This document shows, piece after piece, positions 26,451 to 34,629 of a DNA stretch of 43,597 bases. The notes under the pieces were generated by a model. That model was not told where the DNA came from. It searched no databases and saw only the letters and a list, made by a program, of their open reading frames with translations. The position numbers were made by a program, and so were the translations under genes. Location of the stretch: NCBI GenBank assembly GCA_004213175.1, contig SHAT01000012.1, forward strand, positions 1 to 43,597, written 5' to 3'. Every line of letters starts with the position of its first letter. The stretch's first letter is position 1. This DNA comes from Pseudomonadota bacterium. GTDB taxonomy: Bacteria > SAR324 > NAC60-12.

Positions 26451-26482
26451 AGACTCTCAAGCGCGACCGTTGACTAGAGTCT
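26451..26482 (+). promoter_or_regulatory. GC-containing hairpin in the leader of the outer-membrane protein gene
   Basis: AGACTCT (26451-26457) and AGAGTCT (26476-26482) form a perfect 7-bp stem around an 18-nt loop with GCGCGACCG, which stands out in an otherwise AT-rich spacer. It ends 34 nt before the start codon, so it probably lies in the 5' untranslated region, as a regulatory stem or a protein site. Confidence 0.4.
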
Positions 26483-26516
26483 CCAAGATTAAACAGCACA
26501 GAAGAAGGAATTAAAG

Positions 26517-27086
26517 ATGAAAAAAATATTAATTTTACTTATATCTGTCTTTTTTTCTGTACAGGTTTCAGCCCAAACTCAGGAAGTTTTACCGACAGAT
26601 GAAACTTCCAAAACAAATTTGGCAGGTAACTACATTTACGCAGATTCATACTTTAAGAAATCCAAAACAGGTGTTATTTTGAAGAATGGGCTAATAAATC
26701 CCTTCTTCTACGGTTGGCGTTTTGTAGTGTACAACACAGAAAAGTTTTTTATTGGTGGTTATGGGATGACAGGTCAGACAGGTGGTCCAACAGAAACTGG
26801 TACTATGTCAATAGGTGGAATGACAGCTGGTTATGATTTTACTATCTTTGACGACATATACATGGACTGGGGTCTATCAGCTGGTGGTGGAGGTGGTAAA
26901 TCGTATGATGAAACTACTGTCATAGATGAGGGTGGTGTGTTCGTAGAGCCTTGGATTGGTTTTAACCATAAGATTGGAGAAAATACAGACTTTAATTATT
27001 CCTTCTCATATTTCATGATGCCTAACAGTAAACAGTATAATGGCTGGGCTGCATTTAATCTTCGCATTGATTTCATCATCAATTAA
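26517..27086 (+). CDS. small outer-membrane-type protein with signal peptide
   Basis: 189 residues with a Sec signal MKKILILLISVFFSVQVSA-Q cleaved after VSA. The mature part shows alternating aromatic and glycine strands: FFYGWRFVVYNTEKFFIGGYGM, TAGYDFTIFDDIYMDWGLSAGGGGG, FVEPWIGFNHKI, FNYSFSYFMMP and a final AFNLRIDFIIN. This pattern fits a small beta-barrel (perhaps eight strands), although no named family is recognised. GAAGGA lies 7 nt upstream of the ATG. It is flanked by long non-coding regions on both sides, so it is most likely monocistronic with its own leader; porin-like genes are often regulated there. Confidence 0.75.
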   Translation: MKKILILLISVFFSVQVSAQTQEVLPTDETSKTNLAGNYIYADSYFKKSKTGVILKNGLINPFFYGWRFVVYNTEKFFIGGYGMTGQTGGPTETGTMSIGGMTAGYDFTIFDDIYMDWGLSAGGGGGKSYDETTVIDEGGVFVEPWIGFNHKIGENTDFNYSFSYFMMPNSKQYNGWAAFNLRIDFIIN

Positions 27087-27551
27087 TTAAACTATAAAGC
27101 AGGGCGGATTTTTGATTTGCTTTGATGTCAAAAAAGATGGGATTTGCTGATGAGTCTCCCGACTTATTAAAGCCTATTTTTAGTCTTTCTATAATTTCCT
27201 TAAAATAATCCAGACAAAACTTTAAAAAGTTGTATCCCAATGTATCATAGTGCTACTCGACGAAATGTTACTTCCCGCTAATTCATTCGACCGATTTAAA
27301 CTGACTACAAATAACCCCACCTAGATTCCCTCTGCCTTTAATTGTATTACTTAAGGTCCTGTCTAAATTTATCAGAAGGAAAAAATTTTGTGTTTAAAGC
27401 TTTAAATATTTTGCAATTCTGATAGTATGTTCTCCCAAGAACTGGGGGAAATTTTGAACTCTGGTGCTGAGCACATTCACTATATTTACTCAGGCAGCTT
27501 CTTTTTCCCTTCAGAAATATTGACTTCCTAGTAAAAATTATGAGGTATGTT
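27087..27551. other. intergenic region before the adenylate cyclase gene
   Basis: About 465 nt without a supported gene. One short G/C-containing hairpin (27430-27450) is listed separately. No clear promoter for the cyclase gene is seen. Confidence 0.4.
27430..27450 (+). terminator. short G/C-rich hairpin
   Basis: TTCTCCC (27430-27436) pairs with GGGGGAA (27444-27450), one T-G, around AAGAACT, followed by ATTTTG. It lies about 340 nt after the outer-membrane gene and 100 nt before the cyclase gene, so it could be a terminator of a leader transcript or an attenuator-like element. Confidence 0.3.
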
Positions 27552-28742
27552 ATGGGAGAAACTGAAAAGAAAGAGCAATTAGAAATGATGAGGGAGGCAG
27601 GAGTTAAAGCCGGTATAGCCCCTGTACAAAATCTATTTAATGAAGATCAGCGTATTGAAGAAGTTAAGCGTCTCGGGATATTAGATCTAAATCTGAGCAG
27701 GGAATCCCGTTACAATTCAATGACTCAAGTTGCTACATATCTTACAGATTGTCCTCAAAGCACAATCAATATCCTTGGTTCAAATGTCCAACAGTGTAAG
27801 GCTAGTTTTGGTTTCGAGCCTGAACAAAAAGAAATGATGGAAGAAATTCCACGTGAAATTTCTGTTTGTCAGTTTGGTCTTGCCAAGCCAGGGCAGCCAC
27901 TTATTATTGAAAACATTTTAGAGGATGATAGGACAAAGAACTGGAAAAACATGCCTTTCGATCCCGGATTTCGATTTTATGCGAGTTTGCCTTTGATGAG
28001 CTCTCGTGGGTTTTCAATAGGTACACTCTGTGTTTTTGATCCAAATCCAAAAAATCTTGATCATCAACAAATCGACGGTTTGCGCCTCTTATCAGATCAA
28101 ATCGTACACATGCTGGAAAAAGAATTAAATCCTAAAGAGGGAGTAGCAGTACCGGAAGACAAAACTAAAGAGCAACCTAGCCAAATGAAAGGGCAGTACT
28201 ATTCAGTGACAAGTATTCTTTTTGCAGATTTTATCGGTTTCACAAATTTGGTGGAAAACAGTGATCCAGGTGAGCTTCTGGAGACACTTAACATTTTCTT
28301 CAATGGTTTCGATAGAATAATTTCAAAACATAATGTCCTCAAGGTCAAAACTGTTGGAGACTGCTATATGTGTGTTGGTGGGATACCATCTCAACAAAAA
28401 ACCCATGCCAAAGAAGTATGCGCTGCTGCAATAGACTTACTCAAGTTTGTTGAAGGTACCAACATTCAGTATGAAGCACTTGGTAAGCCCTGCTGGGAAC
28501 TTCGAATTGGTATTCATTCAGGACCGGTAATCGCCGGAAGCGCTGGAAACGCTTTTGATATTTGGGGTGACGCAGTCAATATTGCGGCAAGGCTGGAAAG
28601 CAGTGGAGAAAGTGGGAAAATCCACATTTCTGAAAAAACCAAAGATTACCTTGAAGGGACAGGGAATTGTACTCCAAGAGGTGAGGTGGAACTTAAAGGC
28701 AAAGGTTCATGGTCTACATTTTTTCTTGAAGGACTCAACTGA
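27552..28742 (+). CDS. GAF-domain class III adenylate cyclase
   Basis: 396 residues from the ATG at 27552, chosen because GAGG lies 6 nt before it; an in-frame ATG at 27540 has no ribosome-binding site. Residues about 30-190 form a GAF sensor (RIEEVKRLGILDL... then FRFYASLPLMSS and GTLCVFDP). Residues about 217-396 are a class III nucleotide cyclase: metal-binding D226 in FADFIGF and D270 in KTVGDCYM, adenine-selecting K266 and D336 (AFDIWGD), and transition-state N343 and R347 in VNIAARLES. All are intact, so it should make cAMP from ATP. There is no membrane segment. The GAF ligand is unknown. A partner cAMP receptor is not seen nearby. Confidence 0.92.
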   Translation: MGETEKKEQLEMMREAGVKAGIAPVQNLFNEDQRIEEVKRLGILDLNLSRESRYNSMTQVATYLTDCPQSTINILGSNVQQCKASFGFEPEQKEMMEEIPREISVCQFGLAKPGQPLIIENILEDDRTKNWKNMPFDPGFRFYASLPLMSSRGFSIGTLCVFDPNPKNLDHQQIDGLRLLSDQIVHMLEKELNPKEGVAVPEDKTKEQPSQMKGQYYSVTSILFADFIGFTNLVENSDPGELLETLNIFFNGFDRIISKHNVLKVKTVGDCYMCVGGIPSQQKTHAKEVCAAAIDLLKFVEGTNIQYEALGKPCWELRIGIHSGPVIAGSAGNAFDIWGDAVNIAARLESSGESGKIHISEKTKDYLEGTGNCTPRGEVELKGKGSWSTFFLEGLN

Positions 28743-28872
28743 ATTTAATTTGCTACAAATCTAAAAATGTTTCTTGACCACAACCGAAGAAATTATACAG
28801 GATTTATTCAAGCTACGATTCTTTTAATAACAGCGAATTAGGAACCTTTATTTCTTTTAAAATAACTTGAAA

Positions 28873-28911
28873 AGCAATTCTTTAGTTTAGGTTTGCTTAG
28901 AAATAATTGCT
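28873..28911. terminator. weak hairpin between convergent genes
   Basis: AGCAATT (28873-28879) and AATTGCT (28905-28911) are complementary around a 25-nt loop, in the spacer between the cyclase gene and gspN. The stem is short and the loop long, so a shared terminator is only a possibility. Confidence 0.2.
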
Positions 28912-28924
28912 AACGGGACCTAGT

Positions 28925-29821
28925 TCAACATTTATTTCTTGTAGGAAATTTTAGACGGTTTAACGATCCCTTTAGATTAACTTTTATTGTCTCTCCGCAC
29001 TGAAATGAGCGTAGCATGTTGCTCAAGCTGCTGATTTCACCCTTAAGCTCAGGTGAAGGGGTTAGTTCTAAGTTTAAATCAATTAGCGACATAAGTGGTC
29101 TCTTCTCATTGAACCTAATTGTACCTTCAATTGTACCTTCCAGAGATCCTTTTATTTGAATCTTTCGGACGGCAATTATGGGCCCTAGCTGTAAGTCAAA
29201 CAGTACCTCTGAAAAATCAAGTCCCGGGATTGGTAAATTAAGCATTGACGCTCCACCAGAAAAAAGAATTTGAGAGTTCCTAAGTTGACCTACCAGATTC
29301 CCTTCTGGAAACCGGGCTTGTTTATTGTACAGGGCACTAAAATTTTCTATCTGATAAGACATGTCCAGACTACCAGATACTGAGGCATATGATAGTGCTG
29401 TAACCAGCGGTATTTGTTCAAGTTTAACACCCTTAAGAGAAATATCGAGCATCTCCCAAGTCAGCAACTCAGTAAAAATCTCGGCTTTACCCCCATGAAG
29501 TTTACTATGTATTAATGCTTTGCCTGAGATTATAAGCGGCAATAAAGGCATCTCTACATTCTCAAGTATAAGCTGCCTTGCATCCGGAGTTTCTACCAAC
29601 CATTCAGGTGTGCTCAAAGCTATTTCTGGAGTAATGAATTTTAGCCACCTTAACTCTACAGCTTCAACCTCGAACGGAATCCCTGTTTGTGTTGTCAAAC
29701 GTAACTGAAGCGCATTCGAGATAGATTTACCGGGAAAATTTTCTTTAAATCCCCAAAAGATTAGCAAAGCAATTAGCATCAGGCCCATTAAAATTGTCAA
29801 TAAACTCTTTAAAATCCTCAT
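28925..29821 (-). CDS. gspN: type II secretion system protein GspN
   Basis: Accessory T2SS protein of about 298 residues. One N-terminal membrane segment (ILKSLLTILMGLMLIALLIFWGF) is followed by a periplasmic, beta-rich AsmA-like region: LRLTTQTGIPFEVEAVELRW, VEMPLLPLIISGKALIHSKLHGGKAEI and LRNSQILFSGGASML, typical of delta-type GspN. The start is ATG at 29821, because GGAGG lies 9 nt before it; the GTG at 29830 directly abuts the Shine-Dalgarno. It follows gspM by a few nucleotides. GspN is not universal and its exact role in pseudopilus or inner-membrane platform assembly is unclear. Assignment is by pattern and neighbour; confidence moderate. Confidence 0.75.
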   Translation of the reverse strand: MRILKSLLTILMGLMLIALLIFWGFKENFPGKSISNALQLRLTTQTGIPFEVEAVELRWLKFITPEIALSTPEWLVETPDARQLILENVEMPLLPLIISGKALIHSKLHGGKAEIFTELLTWEMLDISLKGVKLEQIPLVTALSYASVSGSLDMSYQIENFSALYNKQARFPEGNLVGQLRNSQILFSGGASMLNLPIPGLDFSEVLFDLQLGPIIAVRKIQIKGSLEGTIEGTIRFNEKRPLMSLIDLNLELTPSPELKGEISSLSNMLRSFQCGETIKVNLKGSLNRLKFPTRNKC

Positions 29822-29826
29822 TTGTC

Positions 29827-30312
29827 TCACCCTCCTAGTTGCTTGTGTACTTGAAACGAGGTTCGTATCTGCCTACTACCAGGGCTGATACTGATTTTCA
29901 AATGTGAAGTATGTAAAACAGGACGATGATTTTCCAACTTGTATAGCATAGACAAAAACTGATCCAGTTGAAGTCTGTCTAACCCTACCTTAACTCCCTC
30001 AGTTCCTTTTTGAACATTGCTGAGTACATTAAGTTGCAAATTGTCCTGAATTTCAAGAGAGCGGGCTATGTTTTCCACGAAAGAACTAAGATCCTGAAGC
30101 ATAACAGGAGAGTTAGGATTACTCTGAATTTTATTCCATTCACTAGAGAGCGATCGGATTCGCTTAAATTGAAGTTCCTGCTTTTCAATTTGTATAAGCA
30201 GGTTTTTCTCTTGAATGTTAAGTTTGTGTATGCCCCATGCTCCTACCAGCAGAATAATCAGCAGAAATATTAAAGCAATCAGAAGCTGCTCCCTCATTGA
30301 GAAATTTGGCAT
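29827..30312 (-). CDS. gspM: type II secretion system protein GspM
   Basis: Bitopic inner-membrane platform protein of 161 residues; partners GspL and regulates the GspE ATPase interface. An N-terminal MREQLLIALIFLLIILLVGAW membrane segment is preceded by few residues and followed by a short coiled coil (EKNLLIQIEKQELQFKRI) and a C-terminal ferredoxin-like domain ending HLKISISPGSRQIRTSFQVHKQ. This matches the GspM plan. It begins 31 nt after the citrate synthase gene. GspL, which would normally be adjacent upstream, is missing. Identification rests on topology plus the adjacent gspN and the gspD upstream. Confidence 0.75.
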   Translation of the reverse strand: MPNFSMREQLLIALIFLLIILLVGAWGIHKLNIQEKNLLIQIEKQELQFKRIRSLSSEWNKIQSNPNSPVMLQDLSSFVENIARSLEIQDNLQLNVLSNVQKGTEGVKVGLDRLQLDQFLSMLYKLENHRPVLHTSHLKISISPGSRQIRTSFQVHKQLGG

Positions 30313-30343
30313 GAGAAGAGTCTATTGTTTAGGAGAGTGCAAA

Positions 30344-31627
30344 TCAGACACGATTTTTGAGAGAATCATATTTCCGTTCGGTATATCCTGTATAAATCTG
30401 ACGTGGTCGTCCAATCTTTGAAACACCGTTACGCATTTCCAACCAATGTGCTATCCAGCCCGGTAAACGTCCTAGGGAAAAAAGGACTGTGAACATGTCT
30501 GTCGGGAATCCCAATGCTTTGTAAATAATCCCGCTGTAGAAGTCAACATTTGGATATAGATTACGCTCGATAAAATATTCATCCGTAAGTGCTGCTTCCT
30601 CGAGTTGTTTGGCGATATCCAACAATGGATCGGCTTCTCCAAGTAGGCCCAATATTTTATCGCAGTAACCTTTTAGAATGGTAGCACGAGGATCAAAGTT
30701 TTTGTATACACGATGCCCGAAGCCCATCAAACGGAAACCAGAGCTTTTATCTTTAGCCAATTTTACAAATTTTTGAACGTCTCCACCATCATTATGAATT
30801 TGCTGCAGCATTTCCAACACAGCTTGATTTGCTCCGCCATGCAAAGGTCCCCAAAGTGCAGCAATTCCGGTTGAGATTGATGCAAATAAGTTCGCCTCAC
30901 TACTACCAACTAACCTGACTGTGGATGTTGAGCAGTTCTGTTCGTGATCTGCATGCAAAATGAAAAGCACATTAAGAGCCTGAACAAATTCGGGTGGCAC
31001 TTCGTAATTTGTTGAAGGCACTCCAAACAACATATTCAGGAAGTTTTTGGCATAAGTAAATTTGTTAATCGGATAAACAAAGGGCTGCCCAATATTTTTT
31101 TTGTATGACCAGGCAGCAATAGTAGGTAGTTTACCCATCAAACGCCAAATCGCTAAATCAACCGCATCACTATCGGTTGCACTGAAATCAGGATAGAAGG
31201 TGGAAAGCGCGCAGACTATACTCGAAAGAATTGCCATTGGATGTGCACCCTTAGGGAAGGCTTCATAAATATGGCGTACATCTTCGTGCAATAGAGTGTG
31301 CCGTTTAACATTTTTTTCAAAATCGTGCAACTGATGATTTGTTGGTAATTCTCCATAAATCAACAAAAAACTAACTTCTAAAAAATTGGATTCACTCGCA
31401 AGTTGTTCGATTGGATAACCTCGATAGCGTAGGACACCTTTTTCTCCATCGAGGAATGTGATACTACTTTCGCAGGATCCTGTATTAACAAAACCTGGAT
31501 CAATTGTTATTGCTTTAGTTTGTGAACGAAGTTTACTTATATCAACGCCAATTTCACCTTCACTGCCCTTGACAAGTGGCAATTCTATAGATTTTTGATT
31601 AACTTCAAGTTTTGCTGTATTCAACAT
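30344..31627 (-). CDS. gltA: citrate synthase, type II (NADH-sensitive form)
   Basis: Condenses acetyl-CoA and oxaloacetate to open the TCA cycle. The 427-residue length equals E. coli GltA, and the order of blocks is the same: ITIDPGFVNTGSCESSITFLDG, LLHEDVRHIYEAFP, SIGQPFVYP-like region, LILHADHEQNCSTSTVRLVG with catalytic His, GPLHGGANQAVLEML with a second His, and FRLMGFGHRVYKNFDPRA with its binding Arg. The product ends RPRQIYTGYTERKYDS like the type II group. gspM and gspN are downstream on the same strand with short gaps, so a common transcript is possible. There is a 164-nt gap upstream, probably with its promoter. Confidence 0.97.
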   Translation of the reverse strand: MLNTAKLEVNQKSIELPLVKGSEGEIGVDISKLRSQTKAITIDPGFVNTGSCESSITFLDGEKGVLRYRGYPIEQLASESNFLEVSFLLIYGELPTNHQLHDFEKNVKRHTLLHEDVRHIYEAFPKGAHPMAILSSIVCALSTFYPDFSATDSDAVDLAIWRLMGKLPTIAAWSYKKNIGQPFVYPINKFTYAKNFLNMLFGVPSTNYEVPPEFVQALNVLFILHADHEQNCSTSTVRLVGSSEANLFASISTGIAALWGPLHGGANQAVLEMLQQIHNDGGDVQKFVKLAKDKSSGFRLMGFGHRVYKNFDPRATILKGYCDKILGLLGEADPLLDIAKQLEEAALTDEYFIERNLYPNVDFYSGIIYKALGFPTDMFTVLFSLGRLPGWIAHWLEMRNGVSKIGRPRQIYTGYTERKYDSLKNRV

Positions 31628-31791
31628 TGTGTCACCATTTATAAATATGATGTGATCTATATTTAAAATAATTTCCTCACCCCTTGAAGACAGAGTACCA
31701 GATACCCATTAAAGAGCAAGATGTTCAGCCTAAATATTTTTGCTTGATTCTGAACAGTTTTGTTTATTTAAGGAGAGAATCTCTAGATTTG

Positions 31792-32190
31792 CTACTGTTC
31801 TATAATCGTATCTTCCGGCCTTTCTGACATATATTGATTTTTAATCTTACTCTGAACCCATGATTTTACAATTTCTCTTATATTCGGAAGCAGCAGCAGA
31901 AATCCTATAGTGTCCGTTAGAAACCCAGGTGTGAGGAGTACGATCCCTGCAGCTACAATTAGCAGAGCTTCTAGCAGTTCTCCTGAAGGCATACGACCTT
32001 CTTTTATACTTTCTTGTATTTTAAATAAGGTTTTTATTCCCTGAATGCGGGCCAAATATGCACCTAATAATCCAGTAAAAAATACCAATGCAATTGAAGT
32101 AAATACTCCGAAGACTGAGCCTATATGTATCAGCAGGTAAATTTCAACAAGTGGAATAGTGGTAAAGGCGAGAAATAACTTAAAAAACAT
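31792..32190 (-). CDS. FxsA-family inner-membrane protein (second copy)
   Basis: 132 residues with the same design as the protein at 818-1198: first helix with TTIPLVEIYLLIHIG, the ALVFFTGLLGAYLARIQG second segment, then LLIVAAGIVLLTPGFLTDTIGFLLLLP and a short basic cytoplasmic tail. This copy fits the family consensus (G-x-x-L-L-x-P-G-F-L-T-D) better than the first. Function unknown beyond the phage-exclusion link of E. coli FxsA. It follows the CARDB gene by about 40 nt and precedes gltA, so it may share the CARDB transcript. Confidence 0.88.
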   Translation of the reverse strand: MFFKLFLAFTTIPLVEIYLLIHIGSVFGVFTSIALVFFTGLLGAYLARIQGIKTLFKIQESIKEGRMPSGELLEALLIVAAGIVLLTPGFLTDTIGFLLLLPNIREIVKSWVQSKIKNQYMSERPEDTIIEQ

Positions 32191-32232
32191 TAGCCATGGA
32201 ATTTGGTGTGTGTCTTAAGAAGTTTAAAAAAT

Positions 32233-33516
32233 TTAGGAAGAATCAGAACTAACCGGCGTTATTCTGAATCTGTTAATACCAGAAATTGCCTGGCGACCGC
32301 TTGCCTGCCTTCCGATCACCCTCCAGTAGAGTTGATTCTTCTCTTTTGACCTCATTAACCCCATCGCCATTCCAGGCAGTTCGCCAGCAAGCGGAACAAG
32401 TTCCTTATCAGCAATCCAACGGTTCCCCTGAGGCAAGTCAAAATATGATCCAGTATCTTCAAATTTTTCATCTACACCAACCTGAATTTTAAACTCACTG
32501 TAGGCCAAACTGTCCCACTGAAACAAGAATAGACCATTTTCTTCAAAGATAAATTTATCAGTTGGTAAAAGCAACTTAATGTCACTAAGCTTAATTACAT
32601 TTGATTTAGTAATATTATTATTTTCCTTCAGTTCTTCAAGTTCGTTTTCAGGGTCAACTGTTGCAATTATTTGGTAATTCCCCAAAAGTTGATCATCCGG
32701 AAGGACGTACTCCAAGTCAAATGTTATTACTTCTCCAGGCGCCATTACACGAGTTGTGGGCATGGCAATTACAGTTTTACGCATCGGTTGTTTAACATTG
32801 TAATATTGAATCTTTGCTACAATGTCTTTGACAATATCTCCTCCTCCATTCATTAAGTTGAGACGTAATCTAAGCTTTTCTCCGCGTAGAGCGTGCTTCG
32901 GCAAAATTTGTACTGATTCCCAGCGTAAATCCGGCGGATCAAATCTCAATGGTGATATAATCCGTTTCCCAGAAACTACAATTCCCGATGCAAGTTGAGT
33001 CTTAGCAACTTCTACATCCTGTGGTGAAGCAATGAAGAAATAGCGTTCACCTCCCGGGGTAGTATTTACTATAATACGTTTGAAATTCGTATCCCATATT
33101 CTGACTGAAATTTGATAAAGACCGGTATTTTTTAAAGCGATTTCATGTAGTACCCTTGCTTTATCACCTGCTTGAATTGAGTATACTTTACGGTGTCGCT
33201 TTGTTTTTAACTCCTTTGAGTTCACTTTGATTATAATTTCGACACCAACCTGCTTTGGTCCAGACCCTTGATTAGCAATGGCAGTTTGAATTAATTGTTT
33301 ATCACCATGTTTGGGACAGTCTGGATTAGTTACAGATTTAAGGATTGAATCTGGAGAATCAAAGCTCATATCCGGACCATCAGGTAGGGGGCAGGTTTTA
33401 GAAAGTACAATTGCTATGATTTTCAGTCCTGGTGACTGAATTGCAGTAGACAGACTTGGCGAAAGCAGAACTATAATGCCGAAAAATATTAGTATCAACT
33501 GTGGCATCTTGAACAT
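32233..33516 (-). CDS. exported CARDB-domain protein
   Basis: From the ATG at 33516 the protein has about 427 residues and a signal peptide (MFKMPQLILIFFGIIVLLSP to about residue 27). The frame is open to a TTG further upstream, which would leave a non-signal N-terminal tail, so the inner start is chosen. Mid-protein, residues about 190-310, a CARDB-like adhesion fold is suggested by GEKLRLRLNLMNGGGDIVKDI, MAPGEVITFDLEYVLPDD and ATVDPENELEELKENNN, the last a classic CARDB ending. A C-rich segment near the mature start (CPLPDGPDM, NPDCPKHG) is notable. It lies between T2SS gene groups; a periplasmic or surface role is likely but unproven. The spacer upstream holds the scpA terminator. Confidence 0.75.
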   Translation of the reverse strand: MFKMPQLILIFFGIIVLLSPSLSTAIQSPGLKIIAIVLSKTCPLPDGPDMSFDSPDSILKSVTNPDCPKHGDKQLIQTAIANQGSGPKQVGVEIIIKVNSKELKTKRHRKVYSIQAGDKARVLHEIALKNTGLYQISVRIWDTNFKRIIVNTTPGGERYFFIASPQDVEVAKTQLASGIVVSGKRIISPLRFDPPDLRWESVQILPKHALRGEKLRLRLNLMNGGGDIVKDIVAKIQYYNVKQPMRKTVIAMPTTRVMAPGEVITFDLEYVLPDDQLLGNYQIIATVDPENELEELKENNNITKSNVIKLSDIKLLLPTDKFIFEENGLFLFQWDSLAYSEFKIQVGVDEKFEDTGSYFDLPQGNRWIADKELVPLAGELPGMAMGLMRSKEKNQLYWRVIGRQASGRQAISGINRFRITPVSSDSS

Positions 33517-33690
33517 TTTTTGTGTTTGTGAGGGAAATGGGGTTTGATTTTTATTGTTCGCCTCTTTTGGAGCAAAATTTTTTGCAAAAGAATCACTAAA
33601 ATTGAATGATTCATGCCCTTGATGTTTCAATAAATAACACAAAATAAAACAACGTATAAAATCTAAAAGTTTCAGACTTAAATATTTTAT

Positions 33691-33713
33691 GAAAAACTAA
33701 ACAATTGTTCAGT
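33691..33713 (-). terminator. intrinsic terminator after scpA
   Basis: On the minus strand ACTGAAC-AATT-GTTTAGT forms a 7-bp stem (one G-U) with a tetraloop, followed by TTTTC. The position, 23 nt after the scpA stop, and the short U-run fit Rho-independent termination for the ispD-gspD-scpA unit, and separate it from the CARDB gene. Confidence 0.55.
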
Positions 33714-33735
33714 TGATAAATTTTTTAACATTCGA

Positions 33736-34626
33736 CTAACTTACTTTAAGCATGGTTTCCCTATCACTTTCATTGCTGTTTTGCAAATGAAACCAAGCAC
33801 TACTGTTTTTTTCAAAATCTTCATGAGCAGAACAGTGAATTGTTCCTAACTGATCAATCTGCACAATTGTAATAAGTCGTAAACGTACCATTTCCAGAAT
33901 TGACATGAATGTTACAATAAACCAGATTTTAGCTTTGTCATATTCAAAAAGCTCTTCAAAAAGACAGAGTTGCTTTCTACCGAAAATTTCAATCAGTTCT
34001 TCAATACGATCTTCTATTCGTATAGTTTCCGCTTCAATTACTAACCTTGATATTTTAGGCATCCGCTTCATCACACGCTCAAAAGCTTCTAATAGTGCTG
34101 ACACTGATACATCCTCATATTCAGGGTTAGCTTCCTCGGCATCTCGCACCAGCTCTACATTTCCCGGACGTTGAAAAAAATCACGTCCCAAAATATCAAG
34201 TGAACTTAGTTCAAATGCTGCGTCCTTGTAATGCTGATATTCCAGTAAGCGGCGACGCAGAATTTCTTCCGGATCTTCTTCCTCCATCTCTTCGATATCA
34301 ACTGGAGACTTAGGAAGTAAACTTCGCGACTTGATCAAAATCAGCATGGCCGCAATTTCTAAAAACTCACCTGCTAAATCAAGATTAATAGATTGCAATT
34401 TTTCCAAGTATTCCAGATAGGAAGCAGTTAATTCAGAAAGACGGACTTCCGCAATTGAAACTTCTTTTTTGCGTATAAGATGCAGTAATAAATCAAGCGG
34501 CCCCTCAAACAAGGGGATTTTGATTTCAAGAGGATTTCCAGGATCTGGGAAAATTGTTGATAACTCTATATCTTTTGGTTGAATTTCCATAGTTTCCATA
34601 CTCATCCATGAGCTCAGGTTAGGCAA
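33736..34626 (-). CDS. scpA: segregation and condensation protein A
   Basis: Kleisin subunit of the SMC-ScpAB condensin complex that organises and segregates the chromosome. The family opening IKIPLFEGPLDLLLHLIRKKEVSI (about residues 33-55) is followed by LSELTASYLEYLEKLQ, LDLAGEFLEIAAMLILIKSRSLLP, and an acidic linker with EEMEEEDPEEILRRRLLEYQ, then the C-terminal winged-helix region. The 296-residue length suits ScpA. The TTG at 34626 lies 3 nt after the gspD stop and is used here; ATG codons at 34605 and 34599 are alternatives. Neither scpB nor smc lies in the window, which separates this gene from its usual partner. Confidence 0.93.
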   Translation of the reverse strand: MPNLSSWMSMETMEIQPKDIELSTIFPDPGNPLEIKIPLFEGPLDLLLHLIRKKEVSIAEVRLSELTASYLEYLEKLQSINLDLAGEFLEIAAMLILIKSRSLLPKSPVDIEEMEEEDPEEILRRRLLEYQHYKDAAFELSSLDILGRDFFQRPGNVELVRDAEEANPEYEDVSVSALLEAFERVMKRMPKISRLVIEAETIRIEDRIEELIEIFGRKQLCLFEELFEYDKAKIWFIVTFMSILEMVRLRLITIVQIDQLGTIHCSAHEDFEKNSSAWFHLQNSNESDRETMLKVS

Positions 34627-34629
34627 TTT

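Larger units (their letters stand above)
26003..26516. other. long AT-rich intergenic region
   Basis: About 514 nt between the TPR gene and the outer-membrane protein gene. It contains the terminator-like hairpin 26008-26050, an AT-only dyad 26122-26149 and a leader hairpin 26451-26482, listed separately. No gene is supported. Confidence 0.5.
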
